Assembly (NCBI RefSeq): GCF_947179165.1
Contig: NC_077242.1
Coordinates: 36,143,097-36,207,096 of the forward strand
Direction of reading: 5' to 3'
Origin: Solanum dulcamara
Taxonomy: Eukaryota; Streptophyta; Magnoliopsida; Solanales; Solanaceae
Length of the DNA stretch: 64,000 nt
Position 1 is the first letter of the stretch; each line of letters starts with the position of its first letter. Below, piece after piece: positions 11,531-22,713 of this stretch. The notes beneath the pieces were generated by a model that worked only from the letters and a program-made list of their open reading frames with translations, searched no databases and had not been told where the DNA came from. The position numbers and the translations under genes are program-made.

Positions 11531-12766
11531 CGTATTAATGACTACTTGGGTTATGGGATACTTCAAGAAAATCTAAAGAGAAGGAGTGACATTCTTCGTC
11601 GTGCGCCTCACTTCCTATACTACAACGAAACATTATATAGAAGATTATTTAAGGGAGTACTCTTTTGATGTTTGGGAGAGGAAGAAATGATCTGAGCTCT
11701 ACAAGAAGCACATTTAGGATTATGTGGATCACATTAATCTAGACCAAAACTCCACTTCCATATAAAAAGAGTGGGGTATTACTGGCCAACCATGGTGAAA
11801 GATTGCTTGGACTATGCTTGAAGGGGCAAGGCTTGCCAATTTTATGAAAACTTCATACATCAACTGCCCAAAGTGTTGCATCCAATTATTGCATCTTGGC
11901 CATTCAACGCTTGGGGATTGGATGTTGTTTGACCACTACTAATGTCTTCTGGTGGACACTTGAATATCTTGGTTACAATAGATTACTTCTTAAAATGCAC
12001 CGAAGTTGTCTCTCTTAAAGAAGTGAAGACGAAGAATATTGCAAACTTCATTTTGGTGAATATTATCTACTAATTTAGCATTCCTCACTATATAATAATG
12101 GACAATGATAAGACATTTTATAACAAGTTGATGAACAAAATTTTTGATCTCTTTAGTTTCAAGAAGCGCAAATCTTCTATGTATCATGCTGCCGTCAATG
12201 GTCTAGTTGAAGAATTCAATAAGACTCTATGCAACCGGCTGAAGAAAGTCAGCTCCAAATCCAAATGAGACTGACATAAAAGAATGGAAGAACCTTTGTG
12301 GACATATAGGACGACATACCATGCACCAACTCAAGCAACCCCATATTCTCTTGCTTTTGGAATTGATGAAATCCTACTACTTGAGCGTCAAATACCTTTC
12401 TTAAGACTTGCTATCCAAGAAGGTCTCACTGAAAAAGATATTGCTTGACTACGTCTTGCCGAGTTAGAAGCTCTTGATGAAAAAAGGCTGGAAGCTGAAC
12501 AAAATCTTGAATGTTATCAATCCTGTCTGTCTCGTTCTTTCAACAAGATGGTTTGTTTGATCTGATTCCAAGTTGGAGATCGAGTCCTTATAGTAAGAAG
12601 GCCCATTATCTCTTAACATAATTTTGGGGGAAAATTCACCTCAAAGTGGGATGGATCATATGTCATAAAAGAAGCGTATTCAAATGGTGCTTATAAGCTT
12701 GTCGATACAATTGGCATAATGATCAGTCCTATTAATGCAAAATTTCTAAAGAGTTACTACCCTTGA
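11531..12766 (+). pseudogene. E1 integrase
   Basis: The zinc-binding part shows H and C residues (QEAHLGLCGSH, then KACQFYENFIHQ) around 11705-11865. The core shows WGLDVV (11917-11934), the MDND block (12098-12109) and NGLVEEFNKTLCN (12196-12234), so D, D and E of the DDE triad are all readable. The C-terminal part carries FQVGDRVLIVRRPI (12568-12609) and FTSKWDGSYVIKEAYSNGAY, ending FLKSYYP and a stop at 12764-12766. In-frame stops occur at about 11932, 12064 and 12268. There is no chromodomain, as expected for Tat. Confidence 0.85.
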
Positions 12767-13223
12767 AGTGAGATGACACTTCTTAAGGTATGATCATAAA
12801 CTGCATGGAACTCTTAGACAGCAAGAGTATAAACTGTTCACAACACCCTAAAAAAAGTCTGCTAGGTTGAAAATCTTGAAGGAGTGGCCTAGGCAAATTT
12901 AGGACACAAAAAAAATCACTCCTGCAGAACTATGTTGTGACTTGACCCTCTTCATCGAGGTCCGTATGCGCTTAGAATTACATTCTAATTTCAATTACAT
13001 GAGTGTCAAAAAACTACATGTTCCCACTTGATCTATCACATGAAAATTAATGCTATAAGTATTCTCTCATCGAACTTCAGAATTGAACCAAATAGTGATG
13101 ACTCTATGGGGGAAAAATATTTTGAAATATGAGCATCTTCAATAAAGATTTAGGTCTTCAAATTATTCACATCAACAAGTTTGAGTCTCAATTCTACTGT
13201 ACGTCTTTGCATTTTCAAGTTTA
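12767..13223 (+). other. E1 3' non-coding region
   Basis: This is non-coding sequence after the integrase stop, of the kind that follows pol in Tat elements. A purine run CTATGGGGGAAAAAT near 13103-13117 could be a polypurine tract, but no LTR start follows it that I can recognise. Confidence 0.5.
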
Positions 13224-13480
13224 CAAGCTGGAGTCTCAAACTTAGACAAGTATTCAAGTTGAAGTCTCCATATTCAACTAAGTATGCAAGTTGAAGTCTT
13301 CAAATTCTCTAAATCTGTGAGTTGAAGCCTTCAAATCAACCAAGTATGCAAGCTAAAGTCTTCAAATTCTTTGACCCTTAAAGTTGGGGTTTCAAACCAA
13401 CCAAAGTATGCAAGTTGAAGTCTTGAACTTTTCAAGTCTTTAAGTTGGGTCTCAAATCAAACCAATATGCAAGCTGAAGC
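13224..13480 (+). repeat. 31-bp tandem repeat, E1 3' region
   Basis: The motif CAAGTTGAAGTCT and variants recur at about 13224, 13255, 13287, 13318, 13349, 13380, 13410, 13441 and 13470. This gives a 31-bp period with a more conserved 62-bp dimer (AAGTATGCAAG in alternate units). The array stops exactly where the E2 LTR begins. Confidence 0.8.
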
Positions 13481-15114
13481 CTTAAGTGGGTTGTATATGA
13501 AATGTGGGGATAATTCCATTCCGAGGACTCTAAGTATGCCTCATAATCCCCATCCACTGCTTGATGTTGGAACCCCTACAAGAGTCGAGTATTGCCTTTC
13601 AAGGCTTCCATGTGTTAAGAAGTAGTGTATGTAAGCCTATCCTTTCTTTCTCCCGAGAGGTAGTTGGCATGAAAATGAGGTTTTGATGCCATGGTTGTTC
13701 ACCGAGCCCCATAATGGGTTGAGTATAAAATGTGTACATAATAACCTCATGAAGGAAAGTGTAGACTGTGTAAAGCTTATCCTCTTCCTTCTTTTGGCAT
13801 GTCTTAGACGTAAGTAGAATATGATACAATCTCTGAGGTAATTCCACTCTTAAGTATCTCCTATTTACTTCTGGATATCGATCTCATGTAATAGATGAAC
13901 TATTTTCCTTGAAACTTCTATATGTTAAAGAGGTAACAAATGTACAGGCTCCATGTCTTAAAGACTATATGATAAAAAGTATTTTAGATTTCTTAAGCGG
14001 TTAGCATTACTTAAGTACGTGTCTAGGGTCCTCGAGATGCTAATTGATATAGTCCCTAATGGCATTTAGAGGGCACTCAAGATGACTACACTACTACTCG
14101 GGTCCTCAGACGAAAGCTTAATCTTCTTATACGGTTAAGTCTCTGATAATGTTATAAATTGCATTTGGTTACTCACTACTGTACTCATGCATACTGTAAC
14201 CCTTTTATCACCGAGTCCCGAGCCAGGTATGTAGACATGCATAGTTCATTATATTATCCATCGAGTCTCTCACTAAAGGGCTGTGTACGCTATACGAGGA
14301 CATAATACTGCAATGACATGAAAACTCATCGAGTCCCTCACTAGAGGGCCAGGTATGTATGTATGTATATAATGATGTGATGTAATATGGTGGTGATGGC
14401 ACCGGACCTATGATGGTCCTACAGATATGATTTGTCGGATCCCTGAAAGGGCCGGCTATATTGTGTAATTTGAGCATGTATACTTTTATGATTCACAAGG
14501 TACAGGTACAAGTTTCTGATTTGATATTTTACCCCTATTTCTCTATTTTAGATATGCTTCCAGTTGTACTATGTTACGTTTTAAATACTCAGTACATATG
14601 TCGTACTGACCCCCTTTCTTCGAAGGGACTGCATTTTATGCCTGCAGGTACAAATATAGGTTTCGAGAGTCCATCAGCTTAGGATTCTGCTCATCTCAGC
14701 TGGAAGAGGCTCATTTTTAGTAGAGCCTAGTTTTAGTACTGACCATGGATGTATATGACTTCTTTTGTTTATTCAGGGGTATGGCGGGGGCCCTGTCCCG
14801 CCATATGTTACCGTTAACATTTTTAGAAGTCTGCAGACATGTATATGTAGGTTGTGTATGTTAGTTTGGTTCAGTTGGGTCTACATGATGGATGGTATAT
14901 GTTATTATGTTACGGTAGCCTTGTCGGCTTGCGTACCCTTTCATGATGTGATATAAATAAGAGAAGCTATAGGTTTATGGAAATGTTATCACCCAATAGG
15001 GTTCTAATGTATGCTATTATGTTGTTTATAGTTCGACTTGACCACATCTGATAGATGTATATACAAGGGTCCAGGTCGGACCCTAATTGCGGCCTACGAG
15101 GATAGATCATGATA
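13481..15114 (+). repeat. E2 5' LTR, left half deleted
   Basis: It aligns end to end with 21082-22713 with scattered substitutions. It ends GATCATGATA, a mutated form of the TCATGACA end of the partner LTR. It contains diverged units built on CGAGTCCCTCACTAGAGGG (about 14207, 14262, 14330, 14432). The promoter half is absent, so this LTR cannot drive the element. Confidence 0.85.
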
Positions 15115-15118
15115 GAAG

Positions 15119-15130
15119 TGGTATCATAGC
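15119..15130 (+). other. E2 primer-binding site
   Basis: TGGTATCATAGC lies four bases after the LTR end. It matches the initiator-methionine tRNA complement used by chromoviruses (TGGTATCAGAGC) except for one base. Confidence 0.8.
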
Positions 15131-15306
15131 AATTTGTCCTTGGATTGTCTACAGACCGTGTCTAGTAGAGTCTTGTTTATCGGTATGTATCATGCCACAT
15201 CTATAAACAGGAGCCTACAGGACATTTTGGATGTCATATTTCCTTTATATCCAAGATCGTGTGATAGAGCTGTGTAATCAGTATAATTCCTCCCTAACGA
15301 ACTGTT

Positions 15307-15876
15307 ATGTATATGGTGATGCCGCTAAAGAGGAGATTGTTTCTGACCTCCTTTCTTGTAGGTAGGTACAGATCATGGTGGAAGATGAAAAAGTTAGCTC
15401 TAGATAGTGGAGGGGGTGCAGAGAAGGCCCTCATGGTGTATTCGAGACTGGGATCTCAGGCTCCAGGACCACGCAAAAGGAGTCTGAGCTATTCTGTTGA
15501 GACTAATCCCCCGGAGGATCCCAGTTATTCGATTGAGACCGATCCTTCAGAGGACCCTAATTATGCTGATGAGGTTGATTCCTCAAGGGGCCCAATGGCA
15601 ATTTCCCCAGAATGTTTGATGACCCGAAAAGCGGTTACGGAAGACACACCAGTTGCTCTTATGATGGAGCACTATGTTAGGCCAGCTCCTACGATAAGTG
15701 TTACCGCATATTCGAGCCTCCTATCTTGGGCGTCAGTAAACCAGTGGTTACTTGGTTACCCACGTTTTTTGGATTCAAGCGAGGAAGATGACGAGGGAAA
15801 GACAAGTAGATGGAACAAAAATGAAGATGGAGAGCATACTTTACCTCCTAGGTCACCGGGTCAAACAAGGGACTAA
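15307..15876 (+). CDS. E2 leader ORF, 189 aa, unknown function
   Basis: An uninterrupted 190-codon frame lies 176 bases after the primer-binding site, where gag would start. Residues 1-36 are basic and hydrophobic (MYMVMPLKRRLFLTS). Residues 61-96 are three 12-residue repeats: SYSVETNPPEDP, SYSIETDPSEDP and NYADEVDSSRGP, coded by 15487-15594. The C-terminal third is acidic then basic (SSEEDDEGKTSRW). I do not recognise a gag, zinc knuckle or other domain. Its openness contrasts with the stop-riddled sequence around it. It could be a leftover leader protein, a captured gene fragment or chance; start choice is simply the first ATG. Confidence 0.4.
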   Translation: MYMVMPLKRRLFLTSFLVGRYRSWWKMKKLALDSGGGAEKALMVYSRLGSQAPGPRKRSLSYSVETNPPEDPSYSIETDPSEDPNYADEVDSSRGPMAISPECLMTRKAVTEDTPVALMMEHYVRPAPTISVTAYSSLLSWASVNQWLLGYPRFLDSSEEDDEGKTSRWNKNEDGEHTLPPRSPGQTRD

Positions 15877-18569
15877 TTGGCTACAGGTACAGGAGAGTGA
15901 TAAGTAAGTTTTGTTGGCTATATGGGGTAATTTTGTCGGTTTTGTTTTGGTATAATGTAGGAAGCCCTATGCGGCTGTAATATGAAATGTGATAAACACA
16001 TGTGTATATTGGCCCTATGAGGCATTGTTGGTATTTTCTACGTGCAGGTTTTGGGATAGTAAGAAGTAAGAGGAAACTCTGCCAAAATTTTCCAAGAACA
16101 AGAAAAGAGAATGAAACATAGATTTTTAATATGTCTTGGAAGTGGATACCGAGTACCCCCATTATGTTTAACTAAAGTTGTAAGAGGTACTCTTCATGTC
16201 ATCGATAAGGGGAACCCTTTTTACTTGAGGAATTTTATTTTGGAGAAACAAAAAGCCTATCTAAGCAGTAAAGTTCAGACCACGGCATCTCCAACCATAT
16301 TTGTGCAAAAAAAAAGAGAAGCTCAGGTTGAAGGGTAAAATGTCCCGCAATTGGGTTTCACTTTCCTTGAAAAGTAACAAGCCCCCAACTCCTAGTTATA
16401 AATTGGATAAGTTGTTCATGACTCGAGGATAAACTCAGAGGGAGACCACATGAGCCAAGTATTAAGAAGTACTGTGATGTTTAAGGGATTCTAGTTTTCT
16501 TCTAACGACGGTTGGGAAGTGCTCTATGATAACAGTTTATTAATTCTCCACCAACTAATTGGAGAAAGAAATTCTAACCGAACCACCCCAGAGAGAGGTC
16601 ATGAACTGAAAATAAGTATGAACTAAAAGGGGGATACACAAGTATGAATTGAAAGGTGTGGTACAACAATATGAAGATAAGGTAAGACTGCTAGTAAGGC
16701 GCACTTGGTAGGTGTTGACTAAGTTAAAAGCCTGTGTTGGGTACACAGTAAGGGCAAGGGGCATAATGTATAAAGGAATGATGCGTGTACATAACGTCGC
16801 CTCGAAAATAATGGAACCCTTTAGGGACTAAGACGACCAACTTAAGGAATAAATAGTGCAACTTACGTTCACCCCAAGAAACCAAGGATATAGGTTGGGA
16901 TAAAGCTACTACTCTGAAACAATGTTGGAAAATCATCGTCGAAATACAAATTTTACCTAGTTAAAAGTGGAACAGCTATAAGTGTGGACTAACCTTTCAT
17001 AAAGATAAGTAGAATGTGGCCTTGGATGAGTTGTTTCCTGGGTCACACTATTCAAGTATATATTAGTAGATGAAATATCACATTATGTATAGGAAGGCTC
17101 TCGTCGCTTCGTGATGTGGCCAAGGTTCCGTCATGGATAATCAGGTTATAAAATATACAGAAAGATGGGGACATGATATAGTACGCAGTGGATTGGGGAA
17201 GGAGATTGGACGAATTTGAGGCTGGACATAGAGACATAGGGCAAGGTATAAGCAGATAAAGGTGTAAGTACCCTCTAAAGGGGGAAAGCCAATGAGAAAA
17301 TTGCAAGGGTCAGGTGAAGGCAATTGATATGGCAACATAATTAAGATGGATGTATAAACTTCAATAAGGTCCCTTGCTAAACCAAGTTAGGAAGGTCTGG
17401 AAGTCACTAATACTTGATAGAAGTTAGAATGGTATGTAAGGTAGTGTTAAGAAGTTTTTAACAAGACATTGAATGACATCATGCTAGACCAAAAGCCAAA
17501 ATGTTGGCTATAGAGTTGGTCGCGAATGATGTTGGGATAGATAAATAACCAAGAAAAAGGGATAGAAAACCTCCTATGGTAGGAGATGAGAAGAGCAAAG
17601 AGTAAATAAGGGAAAAGAAAGAAGTATAATGAAATGGGATAAGCGAGTTCTAATGTGAGTGAGATGTGTATAGTAGAGTAAACTAGGAGACGGAAAGACT
17701 ACGTCTACCTCCTACAAGTTGCATCAGAATTGTTGTACAACCTATGGGTATGTATTTATAAGCCTCAGGCTAAGTGAGTAAGTACAAGATAAAAGGAATA
17801 GGGGTTCAACAATGACAATGCAATTATGATATTTTAGGATACCCTACCGAGAAATATGAAGATAGGTTAAGCCAAACTATCGAGATGGAAGTAGTACTAC
17901 GGGCAAAGTAAGACATGGACACAATTGGACCAAAGATCTAACCCGACATCGATTATAGGGTAAGGGAGGAAACGACAAGGTAACACATGAGACCTAGCGA
18001 GACGACATTAAGATTTTTTTCAGGTTAAGTTGAACACCTTCTCATATTCTTATAAAGGTAAATGATGACACGAGATAACGAATCTAAAGTGTTACAAGCT
18101 AGGGTAAGGAAAATTGTCAAATGGTTTAAGTAAGACATGCAGAACTAGCTGGTTACTACAGAATGGCGAGCTCATATGCCAAATTCCTTTGGGATTATGC
18201 CAGCTAATGATAGAAAGAACTCAAATCGGCTATAAAGGTTACTGTATGAACGAACTTTGGAACTACTTAGTAGCCAACCCTAAGGACTAGAAAAAAAAGA
18301 AGAAGAAACCCAAAAGGTAAAGTACCAGTAAAAGTCTTCTAAAGAAGTTAAGGAGTAATACATGAGGTCCCCATAAATATTATCTTGAGTAGAGAGGCTT
18401 AAAGTACATCTAGCGCATGAATATCAGTCCAAGAAGAGGTTAGGAACACAGGCAGGTCGTAGCAATGCCTTTCACCCTCAAAACTGATAAACAGGCTAAG
18501 CGTACCACTTAAACGCTAGAAGATATGTCGTGAGCGAGTGTTGTTAACTTCGAAGATAGCTGGGATGAT
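15877..18569 (+). other. E2 internal non-coding region
   Basis: About 2.7 kb without a convincing gene. Parts are clearly homologous to the internal regions of E3 and E4: for example a block with GAGGCATTGTTGGTATTTTC and CTACGTGCAGG at 16019-16050, and a segment near 17260-17440 that precedes the 5S module in E3 and E4. The rest looks like decayed polyprotein or spacer sequence that I cannot read. Confidence 0.6.
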
Positions 18570-19200
18570 TATCTATCACTTATAAAGTTGCCTACAATAA
18601 TAACTATCACTCCAGTATTCTAATGAACCCATATAAGACTGGTAGGGCAGGATGTGTAAGTCTCTTATTGGTTGGGTCGATATTAGGCAGACTAAGCTAG
18701 TAGGCCCAGACAGGATTCAGAAAGCTATTAACTAGCAACCTAGAGTCGGCAGAAAGGATATCCAGATAATCAACATCGACATTCAGAGTTCAAGTTGAGG
18801 ATTGGGTGTTCGTAAAAGGGGCACCCAGGAAGGAAGTAATAATATTCGGCGAGAAATGGAAGCTTAGCCCAAAATACATTAGACCTTATCAAGTTGATCA
18901 TAAAAGGAACAGAGTTGCCTATAAGTTGAACTTACCATCTGATTTGGAAACTATACGCCCAGTCCATCAAGTAGGGATACTTTGCAAGGGTACTGGTGAT
19001 CTACCCAGAGTATGTCCCATAAATGATGTCCCCAAAATGGAAGAGCTATCCTGCGAGGAACAACCTATCGCCATCTTGGATCGGCAAATTAGGAAGTTAC
19101 GAGCTAAGGGCGTGACTTTCGTCAAGATATTATGGCAAAAAAAAACTAGAAAGTGGATGACCTAGGAAGTCAAATAGGAGATAAAGAGAAGATATCCGTA
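18570..19200 (+). pseudogene. E2 integrase C-terminus and chromodomain relic
   Basis: Text in shifting frames matches the end of chromovirus pol: AYNNNYHSSI near 18588, SPIGW-like text near 18670, then an open stretch at 18806-19165 with VKGAPRKEVI, KWKLSPKYIRPYQV (GPY/F module), RVAYKLNLPSDLETIRPVHQ, and the chromodomain core EEQPIAILDRQIRKLRAKGV. It ends KWMT, a stop, EVK at 19152-19174 and RRYPYLS near 19190. This gene should encode strand transfer and chromatin targeting. Stops and the absence of the catalytic core make it non-functional. The TGACCTAGGAAGTC text at 19158-19171 lines up with the 5S junction in E3 and E4. Confidence 0.85.
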
Positions 19201-19321
19201 CCTGTCTCTATATACAAAGGTAATAACCTCCTAAATGGATTGAGAGACGACGGTTATACAGAACCCCCGAAATCTTTATAGAACCCTATAAGACGAGTTA
19301 ATATTTGAGGATGAATGTTCT

Positions 19322-19335
19322 AAAGGGGAGAAAAA
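19322..19335 (+). other. E2 polypurine tract
   Basis: AAAGGGGAGAAAAA sits directly before the 3' LTR start, as needed for plus-strand priming. Confidence 0.8.
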
Positions 19336-19720
19336 TGTTATACCCCATATATTTATACCTTGAAACGTGTTCCTAACCTTCTTGAAAATGTCCATGTGAC
19401 CCCCTACTTTCCACCCACATCAAACAACTCTAAGAAAAGAAGAATGCGATACCCCGTGAGAGGAAAGGTTAGAAATCGGGCTAGAAGAGTCTGGAAGGAG
19501 TTAGAGGCCATGTAATGAGTCGTAGGAATTGACTTACCTATGTAAGCTAATAACTTAAAAGTCTTTCTTATGCCACTAGAGTACATACCAAGCTTATATA
19601 GCAAGAATTACATAGGTTCTTAAAATAAGACGAGATTACAAACCCATGTGGAAGAGGAGAGAATCACATATGGCAGCAAGAGGAGGCACCACATGGCAGC
19701 TTGGGAAAGTGACATATTAC

Positions 19721-19767
19721 AGCAGGTGACCCACCTGCTTGGGTTCAAGTAGGTGACCCACCTACTT
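19721..19767. repeat. Paired hairpins in family B LTR
   Basis: AGCAGGTG-ACC-CACCTGCT(T) at 19721-19740 and AAGTAGGTG-ACC-CACCTACTT at 19747-19767 are adjacent inverted repeats with 8-9 bp perfect stems and 3-base loops. The same pair, more diverged, is in both E3 LTRs (28934-28985 and 33958-34005). Confidence 0.7.
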
Positions 19768-19886
19768 TGGAGGTGGGCCCCACAAGGACATAAGGCAGCC
19801 TAGGAGGTATGGCATGGATACGTGGCCCAATAGAGGATGGACACATGTCACCCTTAGGGGATGACATGTGTCATATTCCAAGGCAG

Positions 19887-19903
19887 TATATATATATATA
19901 TAT
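19887..19903 (+). promoter_or_regulatory. E2 3' LTR TATA region
   Basis: A TATA dinucleotide run follows CACATGTC/ACATGTGTC motifs and precedes a purine-rich leader (AAAGAAAGAAAAGAAAGC). The same order occurs in the E3 LTRs, so it is the likely core promoter of family B. Confidence 0.55.
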
Positions 19904-22713
19904 GTTAATGACTCTTAAGTCATTTTTCAGCCAAGATATTGAACAAAGAAAGAAAAGAAAGCTTAGAGCCTAAGAGAGAGTACCTACGACAACAAGGAAA
20001 AAAAGGGTAAGTCTCCAATTTTCCTCCGTGAATTAATTATATAAGGTGTTCCTCGATCACGTGGGAATGTATATATGTACCTTAGGATGAATAATTCTTC
20101 ACTTCATCAACTTATACTTAGCCAAAAAAAGGAGGGCTACGGGTTTGGTCTCCAAAAGGTAAGCCTCCAACTTTCATTCTGTGAATTAATTATTTAAGGT
20201 ATCCTATGGTTACATAATGGTTTTTAATAGCATAAAATCACTATTTGGGGAAGCGAAGAAGTGATATAAATAGTGCACTCCATTTCAGCACATCAAGAGG
20301 TTTCCAAAGTGGTTTTTAGCGAGTTTTGGCCAATTTCGGGTAAGTAAGTTCTTTCCTTTCAACTTGGAGTTTATGGTGTTGTTATGAAGTGTATTAAATT
20401 TCATTTAGGTGGCTTTAAATATGAAAATTCCATAAATATGCTTGACGTTAGAAGCAATTTAAATTGAAGTCGTTATAATAAATTGTAGTTGAAGTAAGAT
20501 GTTGTGATTATGGTGCGCGGCTGCAAGTGTGTGGTAGGGTGTTTCAGGGATGGAACATGTCCTAAATAGGGCATGGGTGCTTATGGTTTCAGCCACATGA
20601 CCCCCCATTTTGTATAGTTAAAGGTTTTACGAAATAAAGATTAAAGACCCTATTTTGGTATCGTAATTTTAAGCAAGTTGTTTGGATCTTGTGTTGTGTA
20701 GTGTTACCATGTTTTATGTGTATATGAGCTGAAAGTTGTTATTGTTGTTTGTATGTGGTGATTAGGAATGTAATTGGGAATTCGGATACGGCATGTTATA
20801 GAGGAGGTGCTGCCCGATTTCCGGTAATGCCTTAACTAACTAAAGAACTAGTCGAGAAGACGAGCGAGAAAATGAGTTCTATGAATACTTGGGTGCAATT
20901 TAAGATGCTGAAAAGTCAAGGGTTTTTGATATTCATATTGGTTCCGTGTTGAATAGATTCAAAGGACGATGAGGCAAACATGATAAAGAGTAACCCGAAA
21001 GAGTGATGTGAAGCTTTCTGTTGGCATGTTTTTGGCATCAGTATGTAGAGCTATTCTTCTTTTCTTTTGGCATGTATTAGACTTAGGTGGGTTGTATATG
21101 AAATGTGGGGATAATTCCATTCCCAGGACTCCAAGTACACCTCATAATCCCTATCCACTACTTGATGTTGGAACCCCTACAAGAGTCGAGTATTGCCTTT
21201 CAAGGCTTCCACGTGTTAAGAAGTAGTGTATGTAAGCCTATCCTTCCATTTTCCTGAGAGGTTGTTGGCATGAAAATAAGGTTTTGATGCCATGGTTGTT
21301 CACCGAGCCCCATAATGGGTCGAGAACAAAATGTGTACATAATAACCTCATGAAGGAAAATGTAGATTGTGTAAAGCTTATCCTCTTCCTTCTTTTGGTA
21401 TGTCTTAGATGTAAGTAGAATATGATACAATCTATGAGGTACTGACACTCTTAAGCATCTCCTATTTACTTCTGGATATCGAACACATATAATAGATGAA
21501 CTATTTTTCTTGAAACTTCTATATGTTAAAGAGGTAACAAATGTAAAGGCTTCAAGTCTTAAAGACTATATGATAATAAGTATTTCGGATTCCTTATGTG
21601 GTTAGCATTACTTTAGTACATATCTAGGGTCCCCGAGATACTAATTGATATAACCCCTAATGGTATTTATAGGGCACTCAAGAGTACTACACTACTACTC
21701 GGGTCCTCAGACGAAAGCTTAATCTTCTTATACCATCAAGTCTGATAATGTTTTAAATTGCATATGGTTACTCACTACTCTACTTATGCATACTATAACC
21801 CTTCTATCACCGAGTCCTGGGTAGGTATGTAGACGTGCGCAGTTCACTGCATTATCCACCGAGTCCCTTACTAAAGGGCTGGGTACGCTATATGAGAAAA
21901 TAATACTGTAATGACATAAAAACTCACCGAGTCCCTCACTAGAGGGCTAGGTATGTATGTATATATATGATGATGTGATGTAATAAGGTGGTGATGGCAC
22001 CGAAACTATGATGGTCCTACAGATATATTTTACTGGATCCCTGAAAGGGCCGGCTATATTGTGTAATTTGAGCATGCATACTTTTATGATTCACAGAGTA
22101 CATGTACAAGTTTTTGATTTGATATTTTACCCCCTGCTTCTCTATTTCAGATATTCTTCCAGTTGCACTATGTTACGTTTTACATACTCAGTGCATATGT
22201 CGTACTGATTCCCTTTCTTTGGAGCGGATGCGTTTTATGCCCGCAGGTACAGATACAGGTTTCGAGAGTCCATCAGCTTAGGATTCTGCTCATCTCAGCT
22301 GGAAGAGGCTCCCTTTTATCGGAGCCTAGTTTTAGTACTGACCATAGATGTATATGAGTGCTTTTGTTATTTCAAGGGTATGGCAGGGGCCATGTCCTAC
22401 CATATGTTATCATTAACAGTTTTAGAAGTCTGGAGACACGTATATGTGGGTTGTGTATGTTAGTGTGGTTCAGCTGAGTCTACATGATGTATGGTACATG
22501 TTATTATGTTACGGTAGCCTTGTCGGCTTGCATGCCCTTTCATGATGTGATACAAATGAGAGAGGCTATAGGTTTATGGAAATGTTATCACCCAATAGGG
22601 TTCTGATGTATGCTATTATGTTGTTTATAGTTCGACTTGACCACAACTGATAGATGTGTATATGGGGGTCCAGGTCAGACCCCAGTCGCGGCCTTCAGGG
22701 ATGAGTCATGACA

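Larger units (their letters stand above)
6890..13480 (+). mobile_element. E1: Tat-clade Ty3/Gypsy element, truncated at both ends
   Basis: Domains run gag, protease, linker, reverse transcriptase, RNase H, second archaeal-type RNase H, integrase, then a 3' non-coding region with a tandem repeat. A second RNase H before integrase is the known hallmark of the plant Tat clade (Ogre/Retand-like). No LTR, primer-binding site or complete gag start is visible: the left end abuts the family A LTR end after about 80 unassigned bases, and the right end merges into the E2 LTR at 13481. Stops and frameshifts occur in every domain, although the reading is unusually continuous. Confidence 0.85.
13481..22713 (+). 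mobile_element. E2: chromovirus-derived LTR element, family B
   Basis: It has a truncated 5' LTR (13481-15114), primer-binding site, a 189-codon leader ORF, about 2.7 kb of non-coding internal sequence, an integrase-chromodomain relic, polypurine tract and a complete 3' LTR (19336-22713). The 5' LTR corresponds to 21082-22713 of the 3' LTR, so about 1.75 kb of its left end is missing. Gag, protease and reverse transcriptase are not visible. Its right end lies inside a family A LTR. Confidence 0.85.
19336..22713 (+). repeat. E2 3' LTR, complete, 3.4 kb
   Basis: It begins TGTTATACCCC after the polypurine tract and ends GAGTCATGACA at 22713. Its 3' half matches 13481-15114. It contains paired hairpin motifs at 19721-19767, CACATGTC and ACATGTGTC motifs at 19851-19873 and a TATA run at 19887. 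Its end abuts family A LTR sequence corresponding to about 275 bp into that LTR. Confidence 0.9.

Noticed and set aside
13224..13480. CRISPR-like array
   Set aside because: The 31-bp period is a plain tandem repeat without unique spacers, in plant retroelement sequence.
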